Shown in pieces: positions 34,738 to 44,921 of a stretch of 64,000 bases of DNA (its first letter is position 1; every line of letters begins with the position of its first letter). Under the pieces are notes generated by a model. That model did no database searches. It had not been told where the DNA came from and saw nothing but the letters and a program-made list of their open reading frames with translations. Origin of the DNA: Collinsella sp. BG-O-102 (GTDB lineage Bacteria; Actinomycetota; Coriobacteriia; Coriobacteriales; Coriobacteriaceae); assembly GCF_023656745.1 (NCBI RefSeq), contig NZ_JAMOKO010000003.1, forward strand, positions 99,365 through 163,364, read 5' to 3'. The position numbers and the translations under genes were made by a program.

Positions 34738-37700
34738 TTAAGCGAAGTAGGCTACGCCGCTCTCAAAGATCGGCATGAATTTGTCGCCGGGGACATGCTC
34801 GGGCACGTTGCAGTACAGGTTGTCGCCGCGACGCTCGGCATGGCCCATCTTGCCCAGGACACGGCCGTCGGGGCTCGTGATGCCCTCGATGGCGAGTGCG
34901 GAGCCGTTGGGGTTGACGGAAAGGTCCATGCTGGGTTTGCCGTTCTCGCCCACGTACTGCGTGGCGACCTGGCCGTTGGCGATCAGCTGGGCGAGCACTT
35001 CGTCATTGGCGACAAAGCGGCCCTCGCCGTGGCTGATGGCGACGGTATAGGGGTCGTCCAGGCTGCACTGCGACAGCCACGGGGACAAGTTGGACGAGAT
35101 GCGGGTGCGCACCAGACGGCTCTGGTGGCGACCGATGGTGTTGAACGTCAACGTGGGCGCATCGGGCGTGGCGTCGACGATGTCGCCGTAGGGCACCAGG
35201 CCGAGCTTGATCAGGGCCTGGAAGCCGTTGCAGATGCCCAGCATCAGGCCATCGCGGGCCTTGAGCAGGTCGCGGACTGCCTCGGTGACCTCGGGAGCGC
35301 GGAAGAACGCCGTGATGAACTTGGCAGAGCCGTCGGGCTCGTCGCCGCCCGAGAAGCCGCCGGGGATCATAACGATCTGGCTTGCACGGATGCGGCGGGC
35401 AAGCTCGTGGGTGCTCTCGGCGACGGCCTCGGGCGTGAGGTTGTTGATCACGAAGGTGTCGGCCTCGGCACCGGCGGCACGGAAGGCGCGGGCGCTGTCG
35501 TACTCGCAGTTGTTGCCGGGGAACACGGGGATGATCACGCGCGGGCGGGCGATCTTGGCGCCGCCGTACACGTGGATATCCTTGGCGCGGAAGTCGATGG
35601 TCTCGACCTCGGGGGTCTCGCCGGCGCTGCGGTAGGCGAAGACGCCCTCGATGCCGCTCTCCCAGGCCTCCTGGAGCTCGGCGAGCTCGATGACCTCGGA
35701 GCCGGTGTCGATGACATAGCCCTCGACGGTGGTGCCCAGGGGCTCGACGACAACGCCGTCGGCGACCTCGGGCAGCTCGGCGTCCTCGGCGAGCTCGACG
35801 ATAAAACTGCCGTAGAGCGGGGTGAAGAGGCTCTCCACGTCTACATCCTCGGCAAGCTCGATACCGATCTGGTTACCGACGCACATCTTAAAGAGGCTCT
35901 CGGCGCCGCAGCCGTAGCCGGGCGTGGATATGGCCAGGGCGTTGCCGGTAGCAGTGAGCGCCTCGACGGCGTCAAACGCGGCGAGCAACTGCTGGGCGTC
36001 GGGACGGTAGTCCTCGCCATAGGTGGCGGGGGCGATGCGGACGACGCGGTGCGTGAGGCCCTTGAACTCGGGCGAGACGGCGCGGGCGGCCTTGCCCACG
36101 GCGACGGCGAAGCTGATCAGGGTCGGCGGAACGTTGAGCTCGCCGGTCTCGTCCTCAAACGAACCGCTCATGGAGTCCTTGCCGCCGATGGCGCCGGCAC
36201 CCAGGTCGACTTGGGCCATGAGGGCGCCCAGGACGGCTGCCGTGGGCTTGCCCCAGCGCTCGGCCTCGGTGCGCAGACGCTCGAAGTACTCCTGGAAGGA
36301 GAGATAGGCGCGCTTGTGCTCAAAGCCGGCAGCCACGAGCTTGGCGATGGACTCGACCACGGACAGGTAGGCGCCCGCAAACTGGTCGGCCTCCATCAGA
36401 TAGGGGTTGAAGCCCCATGCCATGGCACTCGCCGTGGTGGTCTCGCCGCCCACGGGGAACTTGGCGACCATGGCCGAGCTGGGGGTGAGCTGCGTCTTGC
36501 CGCCAAAGGGCATGAGCACGGTCGCGGCGCCGATGGTGGAGTCGAAGCGCTCGGAAAGGCCCTTGTTGGAAGCGACGTTGAGGTCGGTGACGAGCGAGGT
36601 CATGCGCTCGGCGAGCGTGGTGCCGGCCCAGCTGGGCTGCCACACGCTACGGGCGCACACGTGGGCGACCTGGTGCTTGGGTGCGCCGTTGGAGTTGAGG
36701 AACTCGCGGGACAGGTCGACGATAGCGACGCCGTTCCAGGCCATGCGCATGCGCGGCTCAGCGGTAACCTCGGCGATAACGGTCGCCTCCAGGTTCTCCT
36801 CGGCGGCGTAGCCCATGAACTCCTCGACGTCACCGTCGGCGACGGCGCAGGCCATGCGCTCCTGGGACTCAGAGATAGCGAGCTCGGTGCCGTCCAGGCC
36901 GTCGTACTTCTTGGTCACGGTGTCCAGGTCGACATACAGGCCGTCGGCAAGCTCGCCCACGGCGACCGAGACGCCGCCGGCGCCAAAGTCGTTGCAGCGC
37001 TTGATCAGACGGCAGGCGTCGCCGCGGCGGAACAGACGCTGCAGCTTGCGCTCGACAGGGGCGTTGCCCTTCTGGACCTCGGCACCCGAGGTCTCGATGG
37101 ACTCGGTGTTCTGGGTCTTGGAGGAGCCGGTGGCGCCACCGATGCCATCGCGGCCGGTGCGGCCGCCCAGCAGGATGATCTTGTCGGTGGGGGCGGGGCA
37201 CTCGCGACGAACGTGGTTTGCCGGGGTAGCGCCCACGACGGCGCCAACCTCCATGCGCTTGGCCACGTAACCGGGGTGATAGAGTTCGTTGACCTGACCG
37301 GTGGCAAGGCCGATCTGGTTGCCGTAGCTGGAGTAGCCGGCGGCGGCAGTGGTCACGAGCTTGCGCTGCGGCAGCTTGCCCTCGAGCGTCTCGGACACGG
37401 GGACGGTGGGGTCGCCGGCGCCGGTGACGCGCATGGCCTGATACACGTAGCTGCGGCCCGAGAGCGGGTCGCGGATGGCGCCGCCCACGCAGGTGGCGGC
37501 ACCGCCGAAGGGTTCGATCTCGGTCGGGTGGTTATGGGTCTCGTTCTTAAAGAGGAATAGCCAGTCCTGGTCTTCGCCATCGACATCGACCTTCACCTTG
37601 ACGGTGCAGGCGTTGATCTCCTCGGACTCGTCGACATCGGTCATGACGCCGGTCTTCTTGAGGTACTTGGCGCCGATGGTGCCCATGTCCATGAGGCAGA

Positions 37701-38484
37701 CGGGCTTGGCGTCGCGACCGAGTTCGTGGCGCATCTCCATGTAGCGGTCGAAGGCCTGCTGCACCACGGCGTCGTCGATCGTCACGTCGTCCAGGACGGT
37801 GCCGAAGGTGGTGTGGCGGCAGTGGTCGGACCAGTAGGTGTCGATCACACGGATCTCGGTGATGGTGGGGTCGCGGTCCTCATCGCGGAAGTACTGCTGG
37901 CAGAAGGCGATGTCCGCCTCGTCCATGGCAAGGCCGCGCTCGGAAATAAAGGCGGCAAGGCCGGCTTCGTCGAGCTCGCGGAAACCGTCGAGTACCTCGA
38001 CGGGCTGGGGCTCGGGGGTCTCCATGTACAGCGTCTCGGGCAGGTCGAGCGAGGCGATGCGCGCCTCGACGGGGTTCACCACGTAGTGCTTGATGGCATC
38101 GATGGCGGCCTCGTCCAGAGCGCCCGAGATCATATAGACCTTGGCGGAGCGCACGGCGGGGCGCTCGCCCTGGCTGATGAGCTGCACGCACTCGCTGGCG
38201 GAGTCGGCGCGCTGGTCAAACTGGCCAGGCAGGAATTCGACGGCAAAGACGGCGCCATCGCTTGCGGGGAGCTCGTCGTAGGTCACATCGACCTGGGGCT
38301 CGCTAAAGACGGTCGGCACGCAGGAGCGGAAAAGCTCCTCGTCGATGCCCTCGACGTCGTAGCGGTTGATGATCCTCAGGGCCTCGATGCCCTTGATGCC
38401 GAGAATCTCGGTCAGCTCGCCCTTGAGCTGCTGAGCCTCGACGTCGAACCCGGGTTTCTTCTCCACGTAGATACGAGAGACCAT
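34738..38484 (-). CDS. purL: Phosphoribosylformylglycinamidine synthase, single-chain (1248 aa)
   Basis: Fourth step of purine synthesis: FGAR + Gln + ATP to FGAM. This is the large fused form. The synthetase part has IEPFGGAATCVGGAIRDPLS, GGRTGRDGIGGATGSSK and GGKDSMSGSFED. The C-terminal glutaminase has NNCEYDSARAF, MIPGGFSGGDEPDGSAKF, the nucleophile loop GICNGFQALIKLG and the histidine segment AISHGEGRFV. The ATG at 38484 (MVSRIYVEKKPGF, with AGGAACCA upstream) fits the family start; the open frame extends to 38592. A terminator follows. Monocistronic. Confidence 0.93.
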   Translation of the reverse strand: MVSRIYVEKKPGFDVEAQQLKGELTEILGIKGIEALRIINRYDVEGIDEELFRSCVPTVFSEPQVDVTYDELPASDGAVFAVEFLPGQFDQRADSASECVQLISQGERPAVRSAKVYMISGALDEAAIDAIKHYVVNPVEARIASLDLPETLYMETPEPQPVEVLDGFRELDEAGLAAFISERGLAMDEADIAFCQQYFRDEDRDPTITEIRVIDTYWSDHCRHTTFGTVLDDVTIDDAVVQQAFDRYMEMRHELGRDAKPVCLMDMGTIGAKYLKKTGVMTDVDESEEINACTVKVKVDVDGEDQDWLFLFKNETHNHPTEIEPFGGAATCVGGAIRDPLSGRSYVYQAMRVTGAGDPTVPVSETLEGKLPQRKLVTTAAAGYSSYGNQIGLATGQVNELYHPGYVAKRMEVGAVVGATPANHVRRECPAPTDKIILLGGRTGRDGIGGATGSSKTQNTESIETSGAEVQKGNAPVERKLQRLFRRGDACRLIKRCNDFGAGGVSVAVGELADGLYVDLDTVTKKYDGLDGTELAISESQERMACAVADGDVEEFMGYAAEENLEATVIAEVTAEPRMRMAWNGVAIVDLSREFLNSNGAPKHQVAHVCARSVWQPSWAGTTLAERMTSLVTDLNVASNKGLSERFDSTIGAATVLMPFGGKTQLTPSSAMVAKFPVGGETTTASAMAWGFNPYLMEADQFAGAYLSVVESIAKLVAAGFEHKRAYLSFQEYFERLRTEAERWGKPTAAVLGALMAQVDLGAGAIGGKDSMSGSFEDETGELNVPPTLISFAVAVGKAARAVSPEFKGLTHRVVRIAPATYGEDYRPDAQQLLAAFDAVEALTATGNALAISTPGYGCGAESLFKMCVGNQIGIELAEDVDVESLFTPLYGSFIVELAEDAELPEVADGVVVEPLGTTVEGYVIDTGSEVIELAELQEAWESGIEGVFAYRSAGETPEVETIDFRAKDIHVYGGAKIARPRVIIPVFPGNNCEYDSARAFRAAGAEADTFVINNLTPEAVAESTHELARRIRASQIVMIPGGFSGGDEPDGSAKFITAFFRAPEVTEAVRDLLKARDGLMLGICNGFQALIKLGLVPYGDIVDATPDAPTLTFNTIGRHQSRLVRTRISSNLSPWLSQCSLDDPYTVAISHGEGRFVANDEVLAQLIANGQVATQYVGENGKPSMDLSVNPNGSALAIEGITSPDGRVLGKMGHAERRGDNLYCNVPEHVPGDKFMPIFESGVAYFA

Positions 38485-38668
38485 TGGTTCCTGCCTTCCT
38501 GATCGGTTGGGCGTACGGTACGGTATGCGGCAGCGGTCGGTTTGCGGGGCCTGCCCTGCGGTCGCCTTGAGCCACATGTTTGTAAACCTCACTATGATAC
38601 GACAGCTCGCGGCGCGTTGAGGACGGCGAGGGTGCTACAGTGGGGCTCAAACAAGAGAAAGGCATCAC

Positions 38669-40231
38669 ATGGCATTCGTTTCGCTCGCCATCATCGCACT
38701 CGTGGCCTTTGCGAGTCCTTTTATCGCCTCGGCGATTCCTGGAAAACCCGTTCCCGAGACGGTCTTTTTGCTCGTGCTCGGCGCGGTGCTGGGACCCCAT
38801 ATGCTCGGCGTCATCCATGTAGATGCCGAGGTTTCGCTTGTGTCCGAGCTCGGTCTGGCCTTTTTGTTCCTGCTTGCCGGCTTTGAGATCGACCCCAAGA
38901 GCATCACGGGCGTCGAGGGGCGCTACGGCTTGGCGACGTGGGTCGTCACGTTTGGTATCGCCTGGCTTGCCGTGCGCTTTACCCCGTGGTTCTCGGTCAG
39001 CCATTTCGACGGTATCGCCGTGACGCTTGCCCTCACTTCTACGGCGCTCGGAACGCTCGTGCCCATCATGCGCGAGCGTTCACTTGCCGGAACGCGCGTG
39101 GGCGACTCGATTCTCGCGTATGGCACCTGGGGCGAGCTCGGCCCCGTGCTTGCCATGTCGGTGCTGCTGTCTGCCCGTACCGGCATCCAAACGCTCGTGA
39201 TTCTTGGCCTGTTTGCGGTGGTCTGCGTGTTGCTTGCCGTGGTCCCAAGCCGCTCCAAGCGCGTCGGCAGCCGCTTCTTTGCGTTTGTCGAGGAACGCGC
39301 CGATACCACGTCGCAGACCTTCGTGCGCCTGACGGTGCTCATCCTGGTCACACTCGTGGCTTTCTCGGCCGTCTTTGATCTCGACATTGTGTTGGGTTCT
39401 TTTGCCGCCGGCTTTGTCTTGCGCTACATCATCCCCGAGGGCAACCATACGCTCGAGACCAAGCTCGACGGCCTGGCCTACGGCTTTTTGATTCCGGTGT
39501 TCTTTACCGTATCGGGCGCAAAGATCGACCTGACGGCCGTGGCGTCGCGCCCGGGTCTGCTCGTGGGCTTTATCGTGGCGTTGCTGATTATTCGTGCCGT
39601 GCCCATTCTTATTTCTATGAGCATTTGCCCTGCGACGCGCGATGTGTCGGCGTATGGTCGCATTACCGTGGCCCTGTACTGCACCACGGCGCTGCCGATC
39701 ATCGTTGCCGTGACGAGCGTTGCCGTCAACGCGGGCGCGCTGTCGCAAGACATCGCGTCGGTTATGGTTGCCGCCGGCGCCATCACGGTGTTCTTGATGC
39801 CATTGCTCGCGCAGCTCTTCTACCGCGTGGTGGATGCCGCGCCGGTCGCCGCCGTGGCAGAAGTTGCCGAGCATCCATCCGATGCGCTCGACATCCTGCG
39901 CGCCCACCACGATTTGGCGAGTCTGCTCGCACGAGAGCACGAGCTGCTGACTTCGCATGGCCATGGTCGCGTATTCGAGGGCCTGCCTACGCTCGATGCG
40001 ATTGCCGAGCGTCTTTCCGCCGAGGCGGCGAGCGGCCACGTCGATGCCCGCATCGTGGACGCGGCGCACCTACTTGCCGATAAGACCTATGGAGACGAGG
40101 TCGACCCGTCCGAGCTGACCCCGCGCGAGCGCCGCCGTCTGGAGCGCGCCAAGCTCGCCGTGCGCGAATACCGCCGCCGCATGCTGGAGCTCTATGCAAG
40201 AGAAGAAGCCGAGGACGACGACGGCAAGTAG
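38669..40231 (+). CDS. CPA2-type cation:proton antiporter (520 aa)
   Basis: About twelve membrane helices in residues 1-390 (GKPVPETVFLLVLGAVLGPH, LGLAFLFLLAGFEIDP, LGSFAAGFVLRYI, GFLIPVFFTVSGAKIDL), matching the Na+/H+ exchanger domain. The usual paired acidic site of the fifth helix reads GELGPVLAMS rather than ND. A ~130-residue soluble C-terminus is Ala/Glu/Arg-rich and partly helical (ERRRLERAKLAVREYRRRML) and is not a TrkA-N domain. Probably pH or cation homeostasis. Its 3' region carries an unusual repeat array and a terminator. Confidence 0.85.
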   Translation: MAFVSLAIIALVAFASPFIASAIPGKPVPETVFLLVLGAVLGPHMLGVIHVDAEVSLVSELGLAFLFLLAGFEIDPKSITGVEGRYGLATWVVTFGIAWLAVRFTPWFSVSHFDGIAVTLALTSTALGTLVPIMRERSLAGTRVGDSILAYGTWGELGPVLAMSVLLSARTGIQTLVILGLFAVVCVLLAVVPSRSKRVGSRFFAFVEERADTTSQTFVRLTVLILVTLVAFSAVFDLDIVLGSFAAGFVLRYIIPEGNHTLETKLDGLAYGFLIPVFFTVSGAKIDLTAVASRPGLLVGFIVALLIIRAVPILISMSICPATRDVSAYGRITVALYCTTALPIIVAVTSVAVNAGALSQDIASVMVAAGAITVFLMPLLAQLFYRVVDAAPVAAVAEVAEHPSDALDILRAHHDLASLLAREHELLTSHGHGRVFEGLPTLDAIAERLSAEAASGHVDARIVDAAHLLADKTYGDEVDPSELTPRERRRLERAKLAVREYRRRMLELYAREEAEDDDGK

Positions 40232-40244
40232 TCGATACTCTCTC

Positions 40245-40479
40245 GGGGAAGCCGCGTCCCGCTTTGAAGGCTCGGAACGGGATGTGGTTTCCGAAACGGG
40301 GGCCGTTGGGAAACTGTGTCCCGGAATGGGCGCTCAGAGTGGGATGCAGTTTCCGCGAGAGACCCGTTGCGGAAACGGTATCCCAGAATCGGCGTTCAAA
40401 ACGGGACGCAGTTTCCGCAAGGAGGTCCTGGGGAAAACCGTGCCCCGTTCTGATCCGAAATACTGGGACATAGTTTCCC
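40245..40479. repeat. Eight alternating inverted copies of a ~15-bp motif, ~31-bp spacing
   Basis: Copies of GGGAYRYRGTTTCC in alternating orientation at about 40245-40261 (reverse), 40278-40293 (forward), 40308-40324 (r), 40341-40355 (f), 40370-40386 (r), 40402-40417 (f), 40430-40447 (r) and 40465-40479 (f). Centres are 29-33 bases apart. Each reverse/forward pair can fold into a hairpin, so the region is also four tandem ~62-bp hairpin units. Spacers are not conserved. It lies between the antiporter stop and its terminator and would be in the 3' UTR. Confidence 0.85.
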
Positions 40480-40496
40480 TTTCATAACAAGAGAAA

Positions 40497-40535
40497 GCGC
40501 GCTGCCTGCGGTTGATGCAGACGGCGCGCCTTTTT
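40497..40535 (+). terminator. Intrinsic terminator of the antiporter transcript
   Basis: GCGCGC (40497-40502) pairs with GCGCGC (40524-40529), with inner CTGC/GCAG pairing, followed by CTTTTT. Confidence 0.8.
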
Positions 40536-40577
40536 GGTTGAGCTATGTTGAGGCTTGAAGCCAAAGCTTGTGGCTCC

Positions 40578-41327
<750 letters not shown>

Positions 41328-41474
41328 GGTGCCTCCATTCTTCGGGGGTGGACATACGCAGCACAGCATAACGGCGCGCAAAATCAACTTCGTTCGCATA
41401 TCGGTAAACGGCACCCTCGGTTGTCAGCGAATGGCCAAGTTGTTCAAACTTTTGCTTGATGAACGTCAAACAAA

Positions 41475-41504
41475 GGGGCTCCCATCCAAACGGACGGGAG
41501 CCCC
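41475..41504 (-). terminator. Intrinsic terminator of hom
   Basis: GGGGCTCCC / GGGAGCCCC, 9-bp perfect stem, followed on the minus strand by TTTGTTTG. Confidence 0.75.
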
Positions 41505-41535
41505 TCAGGTGCTATGTTGTGTGCCAAGGACTGGA

Positions 41536-42879
41536 CTAGTTCGCCATAACGCCTTCGGTCCAGGCCTCGACGTCCTCGATACGCAGGACGTTGGCGACCT
41601 CGGCCACGCAGTCGACACTGGCAAGCTCGGCGGCGGCAGCCTGGACGTCCTTCTCGAGTGCGCGGTGCGTCAGGAAGATGACCGAGCAGGCATCGCTGAC
41701 GCCCGACTTGCCGTCCTCGACCTGGTTGATGAGCGAGATCGAGATGTTGTGCTTGGCAAAGATGTCGACCGTCTCGGACAGGGCGCCCACGCGGTCGGCG
41801 ACCTTCAGACGCACATAGTACTTGGTCTGGAGTTCGTCCATGGGCTTAAAGGCGAGGTTGTGACCATAGGGCTCAATCTCGGGAAGCGGAGCCACGCCGC
41901 GGCTGATCTGCTCGGAGAGCGACAGGATATCGCCCACGACGGCGCTTGCGGTGGGGAAGGAGCCTGCGCCGGCACCGTAGAACATGGTTTCGCCCACGGC
42001 GTCACCCACCACGTAGACGGCGTTCATGGCGCCGTTGACCTTGGCGAGCATGTGGTCGGCGGGGATCAGCGTGGGATGCACGCGGACGTCGACGCCGGCG
42101 TCGGTGTTGCGGGCGATGCCGAGCAGCTTAATGGTGTAGCCGAGTTCGCGTGCCTGGGCGATGTCCTCGGCGCCGATGGTACGGATGCCCTGCTGGTATA
42201 CGTCGTCGGTGGTCACACGGGTGCCAAAGCCGATGGAGGCGAGGATCGCCGTTTTGCTGGCGGCGTCGAAGCCGTCGACGTCGGCGGACGGGTCGGCCTC
42301 GGCATAGCCCTTGGCCTGCGCGTCGGCGAGCACGTCGGCGTAATCGGCACCCTCGGCGTCCATGCGCGACAGGATGTAGTTGGTGGTACCGTTGAGAATA
42401 CCGGCGATGGTCAGGATCTTGTTGCCCACCAGGTCGTGCTCAAGCGTGCTCACGATGGGGATGCCGCCGCCGCAGCTGGCCTCGCACTTAATCTGCACGC
42501 CGCACGCGCGTGCCTTCTCGGCAAGCGTCTCGACGTGACGGCCCAGTAGGGCTTTGTTGGCAGAGACGACGTGCTTGCCGTGCTCAAAGGCAGTGGTGAA
42601 GATCTCGGTTGCGGGATGCTCACCGCCGATCAGCTCGACGACGATGTCGACGGCGGGGTCGCTGACGACGTCGTGCCAGTCACTCGTAAAGGCCTCGCGC
42701 TCAATGCCTGCCGCCTCGGCCTGCTCCCAAGCAAGCGCGCAGGCGCGGGTCAGCTTAAGGTCGATGCCGTAGGCTGCCAGGTACTCATCGTGGTGGCTCT
42801 TGATCAGACGGGCCACGCCGCCGCCGACGGTTCCCAGACCGATCAGACCGACGTTCACGGTGCGCAGGGGTTCGCTCAT
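41536..42879 (-). CDS. hom: Homoserine dehydrogenase (447 aa)
   Basis: Reduces aspartate semialdehyde to homoserine, the branch to threonine and methionine. The NAD(P) motif is GLIGLGTVGGGVARL near residues 10-24; VVSANKALL and GILNGTTNYILSRM and the active-site lysine region DVDGFDAASKTAILASIGFG follow. A C-terminal ACT domain (YYVRLKVADRVGALSETVDI) should bind threonine for feedback control. ATG with AAGGAGCTATCT. Single gene with its own terminator. Confidence 0.95.
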   Translation of the reverse strand: MSEPLRTVNVGLIGLGTVGGGVARLIKSHHDEYLAAYGIDLKLTRACALAWEQAEAAGIEREAFTSDWHDVVSDPAVDIVVELIGGEHPATEIFTTAFEHGKHVVSANKALLGRHVETLAEKARACGVQIKCEASCGGGIPIVSTLEHDLVGNKILTIAGILNGTTNYILSRMDAEGADYADVLADAQAKGYAEADPSADVDGFDAASKTAILASIGFGTRVTTDDVYQQGIRTIGAEDIAQARELGYTIKLLGIARNTDAGVDVRVHPTLIPADHMLAKVNGAMNAVYVVGDAVGETMFYGAGAGSFPTASAVVGDILSLSEQISRGVAPLPEIEPYGHNLAFKPMDELQTKYYVRLKVADRVGALSETVDIFAKHNISISLINQVEDGKSGVSDACSVIFLTHRALEKDVQAAAAELASVDCVAEVANVLRIEDVEAWTEGVMAN

Positions 42880-43129
42880 AGATAGCTCCTTCGTGCATCT
42901 TATGGATGGATTAACCGCTTAAAGGTTGAGTGCATTCTAGCGTGAACCGAGGGCGCGTGCTCGCCAGGCAACAGGAGTCGCACAAAACGGCACCCCCGAA
43001 ACGCTGCGGAAACATTGGAAACATGCTCGCTACAAACGGAACTCCGTAACAAACTGTCAACGTTTGCACCATGAGGTTTGCCCCGTACCGCAAGACGGCC
43101 GCACTGCGGCCAGCGAAGAGGGGGGCACC

Positions 43130-43325
43130 ATGCTTAGCATCAACAACGTACTTAACCGCAGGAGTTTCCTTGTCGGAGCCACGCTTATTTTTGCCCCGAT
43201 CTATTTCACCCCAGCGTCCGTTTTGCTCAAGAACGCCAAGGACATGAGCTACGACATGACACTAATGGGTGCCGACGGCATGGACAGCCTATGTAATCCA
43301 GGACGGCAAGTACATCTCCGCCTAA
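43130..43325 (+). pseudogene. Remnant of a second livJ-type substrate-binding protein gene
   Basis: The ATG (after GAGGGGGGCACC) starts MLSINNVLNRRSFLVGA, like the exported start of the intact binding protein downstream. It then jumps to TLIFAPIYFTPASVLLKNAK and DMSYDMTLMGADGMDS, which matches an internal stretch of that protein (IFAPIYYTPASVLLKNAKDM). At 43287-43325, in another frame, AYVIQDGKYISA-stop matches its C-terminus (AYVITDGKYVQA). About 330 codons are lost. It lies directly upstream of the working operon, so it is a collapsed tandem duplicate. Confidence 0.85.
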
Positions 43326-43594
43326 GTGCATATAACGAGACCGGTGAGGCCGTTTTATTCAGGGCAAGGGCGCTTGTAACAGAACAGAAACATTACTTTC
43401 ACATAATAAAGTGGCTAAACTGCATAAACTGATAGAAATACGCATAAAAATGGATAAATGGACAAAGCAAAAGAAAAGTTGAAATAATCGCCACTTTTCT
43501 CAACTAAAGCGTCTACTATTTTGCGAACGCCGAACACGGCGAAGGATGGCCTGTCGGGTAACCGAAACCCGACGAGATTTGAGAGGAGAGCCGC
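43326..43594 (+). promoter_or_regulatory. AT-rich promoter and leader region of the liv operon
   Basis: This stretch is clearly richer in A and T than its surroundings. Dyads AGTTGA/TCAACT and GAAAAGT/ACTTTTC overlap near 43470-43506, just upstream of TACTAT (43514-43519), a possible -10. A leader hairpin GTCGGGT/ACCCGAC lies near 43554-43574 before the GAGAGGAG ribosome site. A regulator or RNA-based control is plausible; none is identified. Confidence 0.45.
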
Positions 43595-44782
43595 ATGTCG
43601 AGCCTCACCGGTAAGTCATTGAACCCTGTTATGAATCGCAGGAGCGTTATCGCGAGCGCAGCAGGTCTGGGGGCGATGTCCATTCTAGCTGGCTGCTCCT
43701 CCAACGGCGGCGACAGCGGTTCCGCTTCGAGCGACGCTTCGTTTAAGATCGGCACCATCGGTCCGCTGACCGGCGCCAACGCGTCCTACGGCAAGTCCGT
43801 TACCCAGGGTGTCGAGCTTGGCTGCAAGGATTTTTCGACCAAGGAGCTGCCGCTTGCCAGCAAGGCCGAGGATGACCAGGCCGATGGCGAGAAGGCCGTC
43901 AACGCCTTCAACACCCTGCTCGACTGGGGCATGCAGGCCCTCGTCGGCCCGACTACCACGGGTGCGTCGGTTGCCGTTGCCGCAGAGTGTGGTAACGACC
44001 CCAAGACGTTCATGATCACCCCGTCCGCGTCCTCCGAGGACGTCACCGACGGCAAGGATTGCGTCTTCCAGGTTTGCTTCACCGACCCCAACCAGGGTGT
44101 CAACGCTGCCAAGTTCCTGGCGCAGAAGTATGCGGACGAGAAGTTCGTGCTGTTCTATAACTCCGGCGACGCCTATTCTTCGGGCATCGCAGATTCCTTT
44201 AAGGCCCAGGCCGCTGAGTCCAAGCTCGAGATTGTTGACGAGGAGACCTTTAAGGACGACTCCGCCACGAGCTTTACGAACCAGCTGACCAAGGCCAAGC
44301 AGGCCGGCGCCACCATGATCTTTGCGCCGATCTACTACACGCCGGCGTCCGTCCTGCTCAAGAACGCCAAGGACATGGGCTACGACGTCAAGATGATGGG
44401 CTGCGACGGCATGGACGGCATCCTGGGCGTTGAGGGCTTCGATACCTCTCTTGCCGAGGGTCTGCTGCTCATGACCCCGTTCTCCGCCGACGACGAGAAG
44501 AACGCCGACTTCGTTAACGCTTACAAGGATAAGTACGGCGATACCCCCGACCAGTTTGCCGCCGACGCCTACGACGGCGTGCACGCGGTGGCCGAGGCCG
44601 TCAAGGAGGCCGGTCTTGGTGTCGACGCCGACCCGACCGAGGTCGCCGAGAAGCTGTCCAAGGCTATGCTCAAGATTACCGTTGACGGTCTGACCGGCAA
44701 GCTCACCTGGAACGATAAGGGCCAGGTCCAGAAGGAGCCCACGGCGTACGTCATCACCGACGGCAAGTACGTACAGGCCTAA
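43595..44782 (+). CDS. livJ: Branched-chain amino acid ABC transporter substrate-binding lipoprotein (395 aa)
   Basis: Periplasmic-binding-protein type I fold, exported and lipid-anchored. The N-terminus has a twin-arginine (NRRSVIASAAGLGAMSI) and the lipobox LAGC with C34, followed by a Ser/Gly linker. The family core is FKIGTIGPLTGANASYGKSV, ALVGPTTTGASVAVAAEC, FMITPSASS and MIFAPIYYTPASVLL. It captures Leu/Ile/Val-type ligands for LivHMGF, which follow. A degraded copy precedes it. Confidence 0.93.
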   Translation: MSSLTGKSLNPVMNRRSVIASAAGLGAMSILAGCSSNGGDSGSASSDASFKIGTIGPLTGANASYGKSVTQGVELGCKDFSTKELPLASKAEDDQADGEKAVNAFNTLLDWGMQALVGPTTTGASVAVAAECGNDPKTFMITPSASSEDVTDGKDCVFQVCFTDPNQGVNAAKFLAQKYADEKFVLFYNSGDAYSSGIADSFKAQAAESKLEIVDEETFKDDSATSFTNQLTKAKQAGATMIFAPIYYTPASVLLKNAKDMGYDVKMMGCDGMDGILGVEGFDTSLAEGLLLMTPFSADDEKNADFVNAYKDKYGDTPDQFAADAYDGVHAVAEAVKEAGLGVDADPTEVAEKLSKAMLKITVDGLTGKLTWNDKGQVQKEPTAYVITDGKYVQA

Positions 44783-44921
44783 TTGGCCGCCTTACATAGA
44801 GCGGTTTTGATCCCAAGCAGGGGAGGTTTTGGCCTTCCCTGCTTGCTTGGTATCTAGGGACGATGTAACGTCCCTGTTTCATACATCAACTGGAAACCTA
44901 TTCGAAAGGGGGATGTGGAAC

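Noticed and set aside
34699..37560. A 953-codon plus-strand frame opposite purL
   Set aside because: It is the mirror of purL; composition is low-complexity Gly/Ala/Asp/Val with no domain, caused by high third-position GC.
40245..40479. CRISPR array
   Set aside because: Repeats alternate in orientation, are only ~15 bp and vary in sequence, the gaps are ~15 bp, and no cas gene is near.
43064..43432. A functional 122-residue protein
   Set aside because: Its sequence is a patchwork of livJ pieces and then loses the frame.
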